Shown here: in pieces, positions 1-11,289 of the stretch
Position numbering within the stretch: position 1 is the first letter of the stretch
Layout: each line of letters starts with the position of its first letter
Source: Cryptomeria japonica
Taxonomy: Eukaryota > Streptophyta > Pinopsida > Cupressales > Cupressaceae
NCBI RefSeq assembly: GCF_030272615.1
Contig: NC_081410.1
Coordinates: forward strand, 141,553,349 to 141,617,348
Direction: 5' to 3'
DNA: 64,000 bases
Notes under the pieces: generated by a model
Database searches by the model: none
What the model was told of the DNA's origin: nothing
What the model saw: only the letters and a program-made list of their open reading frames with translations
Program-made: the position numbers and the translations under genes

Positions 1-660
1 ATTAGATCTAGGGTTTTATTGAGAAAACAATAGGGAAATAAAAAAAATCTCAAAAGAAAATTAGTGTGAACCCAAAACAAATAAAATGAAGATTTTGATC
101 TCTAAAAAAATGCATATGGTCGCCACTCCTTCCCAAACTAGATATTTGCCAACAATATAAGAGAAAAATTAGATCTAGGGTTCTGAGAAAACAAGAGAGA
201 AAGGAAAAAAATCTCAAAATAAAATTGGTGCAAACCCAAAACAAATAAAATGGAGATTATGATCTCCCACAAATGTATATGGCCACCACTCCTTCCCAAC
301 CTGCAAATCTGCAAACAATATAAGAAAAAAATTAGAGCTTTAATTCCATAGCTTGTTTGATGAAGCACTTTTGAGAAACCTGCAACAATAGCTTCAATGG
401 AGGAGGGTAGGGTTAGAAAGATTTATAAAATGTTCAAATGAGAGAATAGGGTTACTTCCCATCTTATTATATGTTAGGGTTTTCCTTTGAAGCCCTAAGA
501 TCCAACGGTAGATATTAAAATAGTCTAATGGATGAGATTCTTTGCACAACCCATTAGGATTGTGGCTGGAAGTATTTTATGGAAATTAAAATAAATAAAT
601 TATGAATAGCATCATGGTGTGGGACCATGATGTTAGGTACCCATAACTTGGTGTAACTTA
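1..660. repeat. Diverged AT-rich tandem repeat and flanking non-coding DNA
   Basis: The motif ATTAGATCTAGGG starts at 1 and again at 168, each followed by similar AT-rich text, a CCACTCCTTCCCAA stretch and a GCCAACAATATAAG or GCAAACAATATAAG stretch. A third, weaker start (ATTAGAGCTT) is at 331. This is a degenerate tandem repeat of about 165 bp with 2-2.5 copies. The rest to 660 shows no coding signal I recognise. Confidence 0.6.
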
Positions 661-800
661 AATATATATTATATTAAATATATATATTTATATACACACA
701 CATATACATACATATATACACAATAAAATATATGTAAATATAATATATATTTATTAATAATATATATTTATTTATATTAAAAAATATAAATATATAACCT
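660..800. repeat. AT-rich low-complexity tract
   Basis: A run of TATA/TACA/CATA words forms a simple low-complexity stretch directly before the LINE RNase H fragment. ORFs read through it are tyrosine/isoleucine-rich artefacts. Confidence 0.8.
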
Positions 801-812
801 GTTAATGGGTCT

Positions 813-1316
813 TTGGGGGTCGCTCCTTTGTTAAATATAGGGGAGGTCACATGGGAACCACCTAGTAAAGAATGGATAAAGGTCAATTTTGATGGTGCTT
901 CTAGAGGAAATCTGGGAACCTCAGGTGTTGGGGTAGTGGCGAGGGATGATAACGGATCTATCCTCTTCAAAGGAGCACAACACTTGCAGGATGGTACAAA
1001 TAACGAAGCGGAGGCTCAGGCGACACTTTTGGCAATTGAGTTGGCTTTAAATATGAAAGTACACTGACTGCATTTGGAAGGAGACTCTCAGGTAGTCATC
1101 AACGCAATTGCTAAAGGCAACACTCCATGCTGGAAATTAAATCGCTGGGTGTCTATTATTCGAGAGAAACTCAAGTCATTTGTGGAATTTCGTGTCTCCC
1201 ATGTCAGGCGAGGAGCAAATGCAGTGGCAGATTTTCTCTCTAATATTGGTTGTGAAATGGATAGTTATATGGCCAAGTGGTGGAAAGGAGATGGAAGACT
1301 ATGGAGGTGGTCTTAA
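813..1316 (+). pseudogene. LINE-type RNase H domain (RVT_3-like), interrupted by an in-frame stop
   Basis: The translation has the plant LINE C-terminal RNase H pattern. A tryptophan/proline leader is followed by VNFDGASRG (first catalytic Asp), NNEAEAQA (Glu), EGDSQVV (Asp) and GANAVADFLS (last Asp). The frame is the same throughout but a TGA at 1065-1067 splits the domain between the Glu and the second Asp, so it is broken. In the family this domain degrades the RNA of the RNA:DNA hybrid during target-primed reverse transcription. No reverse transcriptase precedes it; the AT-rich tract at 660-800 lies directly upstream, so this is a truncated LINE 3' end. The family call is confident; the particular LINE clade is not. 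Confidence 0.8.
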
Positions 1317-1647
1317 ATGCAGTCTTAGGAATTCGCAGCCCACAATATGTAAACAAGGAAATTTTTGGCAAGTACACCATACAAGCTGGCGCTTGCTCTT
1401 GAAAGTGGTAGTTATCCATGGTAGGTCACATATTTTAGAGAGGGTGGTGGATGGCAGCAAATCTTCAGTGCAATCTCGTGGATTTTACACCACCACTCTT
1501 GCATTTATTACTCATCTCAAATGACAATTGAGGAATTCATTTCCCTTTGGTTTGCGAGCTAGGGGTTGTATGTTTTTTAATTGATATAGTACTTTGTGGC
1601 TCTTATGATATTGTTATTGCAAAAGCTGGAGCGATTTCATTCTGCAG

Positions 1648-2343
1648 ATGATCATGGAAGCAGATTTCACCCTGCGCACAGATAAGAAGTTGGTGCCTTT
1701 CCTTGGCAAAGTGACGGAGAAGAGGATGCAGGGACTGTTCTGGTACAAGGCGGAGAAGCTATGGAGTGCGGCTCGCCTCATGCTTGCAGAAGAGGTGGTG
1801 CATATCCATTATCGCTACCAGATGAATATGGAGGTGTACTCCTTAATTTTGGCATGGGCATGCGAGTTCAAACTAGAGGTGGAGAAAATTAGACTCACAC
1901 TAACCAAACTGATTGATGGGGAGTACTTGATCAACCTCGACTCGATTTTGGAGTGGTTTGTGCCCCGAGTAGGCATTCACATCAAGGAGGGAGATGACCA
2001 GGAGGAGTTGATGCCTTTTGTTCGTGGGCCGGAGGATGACATAAAGGAACAATGTCGTGAACATGCTCACATTGGATGGGAAGCTATGAAGATATATGTA
2101 AAGATAATTAGGGTAGATGAAGTCTTGAAGGCTTTAAAGGTGGTTGCACGGATGGAGGTCGGTAGGGAGCTGATAGACAGATTTGAGGAAGGTCGAGTTG
2201 TTCAGTTGCTAGCAAGTTTGGAAGGTGACCCTGACTTTGGATGTCTGGAGTGCATCCCAAAGATGAAGCGTGAAGCGGCAAGGGGGAAAGCTCCAGCCGA
2301 CAAGGTGGAGGGGGAGAAGGAGAACCAGAGCAAGAGCGAGTGA
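1648..2343 (+). CDS. Unidentified 231-aa ORF downstream of a LINE RNase H
   Basis: An intact 231-residue ORF starts MIMEADFTLR and ends in a charged lysine/glutamate tail (MKREAARGKAPADK, then EKENQSKSE). It is rich in helix-forming residues, with acidic stretches around residues 110-130. I recognise no enzyme motif, signal peptide or membrane span. It lies 330 bp after the LINE RNase H fragment on the same strand. A comparable arrangement (RNase H followed by unidentified ORFs) occurs near 17.6-15.8 kb on the other strand, which suggests a repeat-associated protein rather than a host gene. Function unknown. Confidence 0.45.
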   Translation: MIMEADFTLRTDKKLVPFLGKVTEKRMQGLFWYKAEKLWSAARLMLAEEVVHIHYRYQMNMEVYSLILAWACEFKLEVEKIRLTLTKLIDGEYLINLDSILEWFVPRVGIHIKEGDDQEELMPFVRGPEDDIKEQCREHAHIGWEAMKIYVKIIRVDEVLKALKVVARMEVGRELIDRFEEGRVVQLLASLEGDPDFGCLECIPKMKREAARGKAPADKVEGEKENQSKSE

Positions 2344-3000
2344 GTGGCCATCTGGCCATTGTTTTTTACATGCCTTACTAAATCATTGTTAATAGTAGCT
2401 TTTAAAACCATATTTCTATAATATTTGACTCGCGGGAGCACTGGACCGGTTTCATTTTTTGGCTTGCATAGGTTGTATGGTTTTAGAATAGGCTGTATGG
2501 TTGTGGATAGTATGAGGATTGTTGTTTACAACAAGTAAATGGTTTATGGGAGATGATATCTTTTTACATTTTTAAATTCTGCATTAATATAATACAAAAA
2601 CTATTACCGATATATATATATATACACTTTCTCGAAGGATTGTTTGGCCTCCGATCAGCTTGAACCCTGAGGACAAGGAGAAAGAAATTGAGAAAAGGAA
2701 AGAAAGAAAGCTCCCTGGGGGTGCCACCTGTCTGAACCCCCGGTGGCCCATGGTGTGGGAGAAAAGGGAGAGACCGTCAGAGAACTCGATGCCCCCGATG
2801 GATAGTTCTACTATTGTTCATCCCTCCATCAAGGAATACCGTAACCTTGAGAAGTTGGATTGGCAGGGGAGTTAAAGAAAGTCAAATTAGGAAGCCTCTC
2901 TCTGGAGTTCTCACTCTTTGGGCCAACCAGAAGTCCTGTCCTCACCCCTAGGATGGTTTGTTATACCGCCCTTTCCCCAGGCATCATCAGTAGTAGGGGA
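2344..3000. other. Mostly non-coding stretch with a weak ORF
   Basis: It holds AT-rich DNA, a short TATATA run near 2612 and a weak 71-aa ORF (about 2660-2875, lysine/glutamate-rich start). I cannot assign the ORF to a family and do not call it as a gene. Confidence 0.5.
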
Positions 3001-3010
3001 AAAGGTGGGT

Positions 3011-3021
3011 ACATACATACA

Positions 3022-3081
<60 letters not shown>

Positions 3082-3138
3082 TGTATGTATGCGTATACAT
3101 ATACATATATATGTGTACATACATACATACATACATAT
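3011..3138. repeat. (ACAT)n / (ATGT)n microsatellite, self-complementary
   Basis: About 38 bp of ACAT repeats are immediately followed by about 40 bp of ATGT repeats, then by a second short ACAT run near 3116-3137. The first two arms are reverse complements, so the tract can fold into a long hairpin. The Thr/Tyr/Ile/His-rich ORFs on both strands here are artefacts of the repeat. Confidence 0.95.
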
Positions 3139-3220
3139 AATTGTTGTCCAAGCATAAATCTAATGTTTAGTTGTGTATTTTATCTTATGATCAAATTAGT
3201 TATTTATAAATCATCGAGCT

Positions 3221-3415
3221 CACTTTTATTTAAATTAAAAAAAATTCATACAAATTCCGACAAACGTTCGTCGAAATTCCGACGAACTTTCGTTGGAAAT
3301 TTTTGTTGGAATTCTGACGAACGTCAAGCAAAAATTTTAATTATCTGATGAAAGATCTAATTATGCATCTTTCGTCGGAAATTTTCATTGGATTTTGCAT
3401 TCGAATTAGTTAGTG
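3221..3415. mobile_element. CACTA-type (EnSpm) terminal fragment
   Basis: The right edge reads TAGTG at 3411-3415, the reverse complement of CACTA. Inward of it lie repeated TTCCGACGAA/TTTCGTCGGAA words, the kind of CGTCGG-rich subterminal repeat known in plant CACTA elements. The Helitron helicase reading frame stops exactly at this boundary. A CACTTTTATT at 3221, about 38 bp before the first CCGAC word, may be the other end of a small 195-bp element. The DNA left of it does not resume the helicase, so the left boundary is uncertain. Confidence 0.6.
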
Positions 3416-6191
3416 CCTCGTGTCTATTCATATAAGTAGTTTTGATCCTATGAAGTTCATCTCATCAATGAGAATGTATCGTACACACTTCATGTCTTCT
3501 TGGAATGTGGTTAGTGCTTGGCCTTGTAATGGGTGTATATCTTTAATAGGGATTTTGAGCATTGAGTTTATCATTGATGCACTTATGTTAAAGGCAACAA
3601 TTCCTATTGGAGCCAGTATAAGGTTCTGGAGGCTTTGGGGAGTGTCTCCTTGAAGTGCATTCCTTATACAACTAATTAGGTATGATTTCCCTGTCCCTGT
3701 TATTCCTCGTATAATCATATATAATGCTTCATTTGAAAGACCCTTTCTATGATTGGTGATTATTGTAAGTGATAGTTTTTGCTTTGATGATAAGGTATGT
3801 TCAGGTACATTGGGCACGACTGGTATAGGTCCATCTGGGCAATGATTTTTTTCCATGATTATGAATTCCGATGCCATATCATGTAGATTTTGTGGCATTG
3901 AAATTTCATTCCATTTGTAGTTGTGATCAAACTCACACTTGTCGAGCATTTCATTTTTATCTAGGCTGAGATTACTTGTTGTTCCCATTCATGAGTAATT
4001 CCCATTCTTTCATTTCTAATGCATCCCCTGCATTTATATCATCTTCACTATCTTCTTTTCGTTCAATATCGGGTTCCACTTTGGTGGTACGGTTGACGTG
4101 CCAAACAACATATTTATTTATGTTCATTTGGGTCCAATTTTCTATTATCCTCTTCTTGTCAAGGCCTATGTCTTGTTCTATGTTCCAGAAGTGTTTGTAT
4201 AGGAGTAACTCACTCTAGCAAAAAATTCTAAGTATTCTGAATCTTGCTTTGGAATGCTATAGAATTTTTGGAAAATGTTCGCAATGGCGTTTATTGTTCT
4301 CTGTTTCCATTTGCACCCTTTACGAGCTATTACATAGGGGTAAGATCTTGCAGATTCTAATAGTGTTACAGTTTCTAATTCTGGTGGGTGATTCATATAA
4401 GAATCCTGGTAACTAATTTCCAACATGCTTTCTTTCCCTTTAGTTGTTAGTCGATGTAGCACTTTTTGTCCAACATTCAAGGTTGTGAAAGGTTTGTTAC
4501 ACACAACAAGGGCCAATTTTTGGAGAATATGGCATGTTTCGATATGCGGTCACAATAGTGTCTTCTGTCCTTTGGCTTGTGGATATTCTTGTTAGTATAT
4601 CTTTACAACTCTTTGAGGTCCACTCTACTTTTGATGCATATTCGGCAATGTATTTTAAAACAAGTTGTCGCGAGACAACAGGTTGGCAATCTATATTGGC
4701 TCTCCATATTGAAATCATTTCTGGATCATGTATATTTAGTCGATCATCATTTCTTGCAGGTTTATAATCCTTTGTGCCAGTGCTATCACGTGATAATGTG
4801 GAGATACTTTGCTCTTTCCACAAAGTTTTGTTTCGACACTCTAGTTTTTTCCCTTTCCCGCGCAAGCATGCTCTCTCTTTGCATTTTGTGTGTCGTTGGA
4901 CTCGATTGATTATGTTTTCACAGTCATCTGAGGTGTCTATGACCAATATTTCAGATGCATTTAGTAGGCAACGATAATCACAAAGAGAGTGATGTATTGC
5001 ATTATTTCTGATTGATGCATCTTGTGGGTTCCAAGCGCTGATGTGCAGGTCAAATAATGTTCTTGCTTTTTCAACCTCCACATTATTTTACCAATCAAGA
5101 TTGTCCATGTCTGGTGCATCTTGGAGCCAAAGGATTCCATGTATGTGGGTCGTTCCTTGATGATGTCATTCATATCTATACCAATAGTCTTTTGTATTTA
5201 GGAGTTTCTTGATGACTTCTTCATGGAAGATTGTAAATCATTGATGTAGGTATAATGATGTTGTATGTGGGTTATTTATCACATTTTGCAAATGGTGTTT
5301 GTTTGATTGCATTATTAAAACCATGTCATTCATGAGTAATTGCTACAAATCTAGCCATTTTGTGTTAGTTGCACTTAGTGTGAAGAATGGCATGGATAAT
5401 CCCATTTGGCTGATCATATTGGATAATTCAAACCGACACTTGTTCCAATATGTCCTCGTCCGTCTTATTGATGACCCAAAATGCATAAGCTCCTAAGCCA
5501 GTTGTCTATCCAAAAGAGTTTTGAGGTGTGCACGTAGGTTTTCAATAGTGGTTGGTATATTCTATTCTACATTTTTTTAATAAAAATTGTTGCAAGTCAC
5601 TGACTATGATGCCGCATCATAATATTAAAGACATAATATCAAAACCTTGGGTACCTCCCAAATATTTTGTCATGAAACCTTATCAGGTGTAATACATACT
5701 CGTTCATTTTTACTTCTTTCAATCGTGGTTGGGGTTGTAGTGCAGTACCATTTGAAAAAAGTGTAGGGAATGCTATGTCAAGTAAGCTCTCAATATTATA
5801 TTCATTAACTGGAGACGAGTCAATTGTAGGCCAAGAAATACTATCCCTTACACTATCTTCAAGCTCCAATACCTGCTTCATGATTTTAGTTCACGACGTT
5901 TGCTTGGTAATTTAGCCACAAAGGATGATGTGCTTGTTGTGTCATTTTTGGATTGTTCTTCATCACTATCATCATCAATATTTAGCACCATAAATTCATC
6001 GTTAGTTTGATTGGTATGTAATATGTTGGAAACATTTGTTCATCTTTCAATGAGTTCTAACAAGTGATTGTCATTGATTACAACATCTTTATAGTATGGA
6101 TCATATTTGACTTTGTATTCCAATGCATCTTTAACATGTGACCTCCTTACATAACATTGACCTTGAGTATTTAATCGACATATTATAAGTA

Positions 6192-7231
6192 CGGGGTGAA
6201 CCCACAATAGTGGGTTACACTTTTTTGGATGAAAGAAATTGATTGTTTTGTCCAAAACTCAATTTTAGCCACGTTCTATCAAAACCCCCTTTTGATCGAA
6301 TGCAAAAAATGCATTCGATCGAAACCCCCTTTTGATTGAACCCAAAAAAGCGTTCAACACAAAATTTCTATTAAGGGGGTTCGATAGAAAGGGGGTTTGA
6401 TTGAACTCCTTTCGATAGAACATATGTTCTATCGAACCTCCATGTTAGAGATCTCCCCCAAAACCTCTCATGGTTTCTGCAAAATTTTGGCCTTCAAAGC
6501 TCAAATTGGGTGCTCAAATGGATGAATTTTGACAAACCCAAATGTACGATGGTAGTACTCGAAGCAAGCTTTCCAATGATTGTTATTTTAATATATATTG
6601 AATTTATTAAGGTTTTTTTTAAGGTTAACTGAACATAGGTTTCACACGAAACATCTTCTGAGTTCAACACTTATGGAAAAATAGTAAACAAGTGAAAAAA
6701 AATTCTAAAAAATATCTACACACTAGGTATTGAAGTCCTCTTTCGAACAAAAAAAAAAAAGAATTTTGTTACATACACAACAAGTTATGAACGACCAAAT
6801 GGATATATGTAAAAATTACAGTTAACTCGACTTCAAAACTTAATAAAATGTGAAATATTAAGATAATGTTATGAAACCAATTGCAAACATTAGATATGGA
6901 TGCTATAAAACTAAATTCGAGAGAATCACATTCATATCTATTTTTTAAAAAAAGTTATGCTTGACCAAGTGAGTATCACTCTTTAAAAATGTTTTTTGTA
7001 AAAAACTATTTTTCAAGGGAGATTGAAAAATGGAAGCAAATTGATTCCATGAAATTTCAAAAATATATTTTTAGAATCTACACACAAAATGACACAAATC
7101 ACTAGTTCACATATCTACAAATTCCTTACGGTTTAGCAGTAATAGGTGTCTGGATGTGAAGTTTTTCTAAAAATGAATATTGTAGTGTCAAAGTTGGCAA
7201 AAAAGTGTAACCCACTATTGTGGGTTCACCC
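6192..7231. mobile_element. 1,040-bp non-autonomous TIR DNA transposon inserted in the Helitron
   Basis: Perfect 34-bp terminal inverted repeats occupy 6194-6227 and 7198-7231, starting GGGTGAACCCACAATAGTGG. TA dinucleotides flank both sides (6190-6191 and 7232-7233; two extra bases CG lie inside the left TA). With the insert and one TA removed, the Helitron reads SDLDI-LIICRLNTQG without a break, supporting a TA target duplication. No transposase ORF is present. TA duplication suggests a Tc1/mariner-type mobiliser, but the ends do not match the usual Stowaway start. It contains several palindromes, including a perfect 26-bp one at 6411-6436. Confidence 0.85.
6411..6436. repeat. Perfect 26-bp palindrome inside the TIR element
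   Basis: The sequence TTCGATAGAACAT is followed directly by its exact reverse complement. A second inverted repeat with 11-bp arms lies at about 6294-6320 around an A-run, and related AAGGGGGTTTNGAT words occur between 6280 and 6410. Confidence 0.9.
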
Positions 7232-8529
7232 TATGTCTAAGTCAGAAACTCTTTCTGGAAGCACCTTTGCTATAATTTTTATGTCTCGTGGGAAGCTAAC
7301 TGTGTGTCCACTATACCTATATTGACCTCCAACAATATGGGTTACTTGCAAGATAGGATTTACTCTAGCAATCAACATTTCTTCTATTTGAGTTAGCTTT
7401 TTTAGGACTTCTAGCTACTCTCAAGGGTCCATATTATTGGCTAGTGAGAATCGATGCATTCCTTTTTCATTAAAGCACCTTCGACAAGTAGTAGTAGGTT
7501 TTGACGAGAAAAAGAGCATGTCTGGGAAAAACTCCTTACACACACCGCATGTTCGTAGGGTAGATATTGTATCTATTCTTTGACGAAATCTCTTCAATAA
7601 TGTTGCAAAGTTAGGATTATTTCTAAATGTAGGCATGTCTAGTATTTGTTGTTGTTGTTGTCGGGTAGTTTTCTCTTCTTTTATGAGTTTCCTACGTGCA
7701 ACTATTTGATCTTTGTGTTGTGCATAATAAGCTTGACTTCTTTTTCGACTTTTCTCTCTTCTTATTTCTATTTACCTCAAGCTAAGTTATCTCTTTACAC
7801 CATTACAGTTGGCCATCTATGTACAAAATAAATGTTTGTTATCGATATATAGTTTTTGGGTTTAGATAGCTAACAATCACACAATAAAAAAATATGAATG
7901 AAAAGCTAATGGTATTAATACAATATATGTAAAGGAAAATAACTAAAAAATGTGAAACATCCTATATTTATTCATATGAGTCTAATGCCCGAGCTATGGA
8001 ATTAAAAGTTTAAAAATAAAAGGCAACTCAACCAAAACAATATATGCAAAGTTTTCTCTATTTCTTCATGCAAGTGCAATATATTAGGTAAATGAGATGA
8101 TATGAGTGACACCTCTAACATAAAAAAATATATATTTACATTTATATTCATGTACTTTTTATGGGGTGGTGCACATAGGCTTTTTACATCAGGATGCATC
8201 AATATTCATATCCTATACAGATACATCTTTTTTTTACATGAAAAAGTGGCAATCATTGTACACACTTATCTCCACACAATTTACAAGAAGATCCTGTGCT
8301 CTATTCTATAGTTGTAATTTACATATATTCATCCTTGGTTGAGTAGGGACATCATTCAAGCTTTAAAATTTATGGACATGAACAACGTATCAATCCATGT
8401 ATGGGATCCCATTTCATTATTTATTGCTTTGATTTGTTCAAGTAAGGTATTGTTTTTTGCGACGAAATCTAGTTGCTCAACCTTAGTAATTGTTGCTTTC
8501 AATCGTTTCTCATCGTTATATTTCTCATT

Positions 8530-9205
8530 TTTGCATGTTAGACAAAAGAGGTATTGTTTGTTTAGCATGGACAAGCCAAGTCCTCAATTTCTTAGCTTCA
8601 ACTATCTTTGGATTTAGAATTAGGTGTGTTTTGCTTGATGTGCTTATTACTTTTCCATTATATTCACAAACACATCCACTCCTAATTGCAAGAATTGTGG
8701 TTTCTTGAAGGTAATATTTTTGTTGGAGCTGGCTAACTTCTCTCTCAGATGATAGTCCCCATAGCGTAACCTCTATTGTTGTTCGAGACATATCCAATAG
8801 ATTTATAGTATGCTAAATAACCTATGTCCCATCTCTTCTTCTGATCGTAGAGCTTGGTTCCACACAAATAACAACACCAATAACATCAATGATTGAATTA
8901 TTACTTTTATCAAGTATTTTATTTTTAAAATCTATTAGTTCTCTTTACAACTCTGCCTGAAAGATCATACATAGATCCAATGCCTATATTACCATAATGA
9001 ATGTCTGCCATATCATTAAAGCATGAAACACGTTTCTCAGTCCCTTCACTATCTATGATGTCCAAGCTAAACACACAACTACTTCCTCATTGGTTGTTGT
9101 ATCGATGAATCTCCTTCTTTATAGTCACATGACATATGATGGTCCACCTTGTTTGGAATCGATTCAAGTTTCTTATAGGCGTAATTATACCCGGTAATCC
9201 ACTTC
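8530..9205 (-). pseudogene. RPA1-like (replication protein A large subunit) ORF of the Helitron
   Basis: Minus-strand translation matches the two central OB folds of RPA1. It begins ITPIRNLNRFQTRWTIICHV (start of DNA-binding domain A), then CFNDMADIHYGNIGIGSMYD. It continues with IDVIGVVICVEPSSTIRRRD and SRTTIEVTLWG (domain B), ending ILNPKIVEAKKLRTWL. Several stops and frameshifts break it. RPA1-like ORFs carried by plant Helitrons are well known and are thought to help ssDNA handling. It lies upstream of the Rep gene in the same orientation, so it belongs to the same element. Domain identity is strong; the exact ends are not resolved. Confidence 0.8.
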
Positions 9206-11270
9206 AACGTTGATGTCGCTTTACACCAAATAATATCTTTGTTTGTGTGAGGTTGTTAGAGTTTCAAAGGGTATTTAAACCAGCATCTGAAGTAGGTGTA
9301 AGTGGTGCAATTTGTTCTTGCTTCCAGTCCTGGTCTGCATTGAGAGTGATTGGTTCATTGATAATTTCATGCTTCGAAGATATAATCTCCAGGCCTATAA
9401 TTGGAATCCACCTACACATGTTTATTGAAACAAACTATCAAAATTGTGTTTTCTAATTTTGTAAGTGACAAATTTATTTTATTCAAAAAAATATTATAAT
9501 TAGTTCCTTACTGTGCTTTACTTGTCTTGGGATAGTTGTACTTAGTTAGATTTACTATGGATCCAATCGTGATCTCTTCGGAGAGTATATAATCATTGTT
9601 GGGAAAATGGTGTCTCAACCTTGCATTTACATAATGTTACTATTTATAGTAAGTTTTCATTTGATCATGAAATGGTGTAAAATTCTCCCCGAAGCTTCTG
9701 GTTGGCTAGATAAGCATTCCGATAAAGTTACGTTGCAAGATCACAGCTAGTTTTGAAGATATTAAATTTTCCGTTTTAGAGGGGTCCAATGAAAGGTTTA
9801 AATTTGATTTTGAGGACTTTAGAGGCCCCGAAATTCCCTAAAAAGTGGGATTAATGGCATAGCGGTTTAAAGGGAAATAGAGCACTTTGCGAGCTTTCCA
9901 ATGCTTCAAACGGTTCGTCAATCAAGCACACGGTTCTTAAGTTATGACCTCCAGAAGTTTGTACTCCTGAAATAGGAAATATAAAATACATCAGATAGAT
10001 AAATGAGCTGTAAAAAGGGAGGGACACGTCATAGGGAATCTAGAAGGGATGTAAGGTCGGCTACACCTTATTGGGTGGTTTAGCCCATAGTTTTGTAATA
10101 CCGTTTGACAGTTTCTTGTATTGTATCTCCTCTATATGAGGTGCGTGAGATAGAGGTTGGGTGTAAGAGTCTTATGGCTATTAAGTTACATCTGAATCTT
10201 TGATTAGTGGTACTCTTGTGAAGATATTTCTCTGCAAGTATATTGTCATATGTTTTGATTGCTAAATAATATATTGGGCGGCTTTTGGAATGTGGGGTTT
10301 TTCTCTTGAAAGAGTTTTCCACACGTAAATCAATGTGTTATGGTTTGAATGTTATTATATCTATTTCTGTTTTCTGTAACTGTTGTGATGATCTGTAAAA
10401 GTTTTTGCATTACTCTCCTCTCAAGGTTAGTGTAGGAAGTTGCTCTACTACTTGACTTCCATACAATCATTATACTTCTTGGGCAATGTTGCTTTGTGTT
10501 TGTGTGCATCATCAGAAATTTCCAATCTAAATCGTGTAGACTATTCGGGGTTGCTACCAAATTTGATATGAGGAATACTTGGACACATGGGGTTAAACCT
10601 ATACTTCCATCTACCAGAAGCTTGATTGCATTTGTAGTTAATATTTCCATTGATTGGAAATTCTGCAAAATATTTGATGGTGTATTTACATAGAGTAATG
10701 CAAAAATGTTTGCACAAAGACAAATTCTTTATTTTGTACTCAACACTTTTCTTTCCAGTAAATTGATATACAATAAAAATCAAAGCAGTATTCATGGAAT
10801 GGAAATGACCAGTTGTATTTTTATTTTATTTCAAATGTACACTTAATTGGCAAATTTAACATTAAGTATAATTTGTACAAAATTTGTTGGTCGACAAATT
10901 TTTGGCATATCACAAAAAGCTTCCAACTTCTAAAATGCTACATGTTATCTAGTCAGTGAAATATTGTTAATGAATCTGTTAAAATTATGCTTTGGCTAAG
11001 TACTTTCTAGGTTGTTTAGAGTGTATGCATATCTCTGCTCAGTTGGAGTGTAAATCTTCAACTTCTACTTGGAAGTTTGTGTGAAATATAAAGTATGTTA
11101 TTTGTATTTTAAATTATAATGTAAATAACTAAGCACTATACATGGAAGCAAAAAAAACTAACATTGCAATTATATTATTCCAACTGAACACTTGATTGTA
11201 CATCGCGATCATTTACAATTTTCTCAAAGATTACATATTTTACATTAATAGGTACAACAACAAAAAATCC
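9206..11270. other. Unassigned region upstream of the Helitron genes
   Basis: This is probably partly the 5' portion of the Helitron. It contains a CGAGCTTTCCAATGC-type phrase at about 9890 that resembles non-coding parts of other elements in the window. Short ORFs at 10080-10322 and 10330-10668 on the minus strand have no motif I recognise. I could not find a convincing 5'-TC Helitron terminus. Confidence 0.4.
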
Positions 11271-11289
11271 AAATTCTAATAAGTATTGT

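Larger units (their letters stand above)
3416..7636 (-). pseudogene. Helitron Rep/helicase, decayed
   Basis: Read on the minus strand from 7636 downward. First comes a Cys-rich N-terminus (CGVCKEFFPD, CRRCFNEKG), then VEEMLIARVNP-like text near 7330. The conserved NTQGQCYVRRSHVKDALEYK lies at about 6170-6110, and WPTIDSSPVNEYN with FHDKIFGRYPRF at 5881-5639. The HUH Rep motif THIHGILWL is at about 5134-5155. The tyrosine motif (KYIAEYASKVE, family pattern YxxYxxK) is near 4620. A Pif1-type helicase follows with Walker A GITGTGKSYLI and Walker B ILIDEMNFIG (3700-3430). Rep nicks and joins ssDNA for rolling-circle transposition and the helicase unwinds. Many frameshifts and stops, an inserted TIR element (6192-7231) and loss of the helicase C-terminus make it non-functional. 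Confidence 0.9.

Noticed and set aside
674-970. 98-aa minus-strand ORF
   Set aside because: It is antisense to the RNase H fragment and runs into the AT-rich tract.
2860-3348. Thr/Tyr/Ile/His-rich ORFs on both strands
   Set aside because: They are translations of the ACAT/ATGT microsatellite.
5299-5496. Plus-strand ORF within the Helitron
   Set aside because: It is the complement of the Helitron Rep N-terminal region; the minus-strand reading fits the family.
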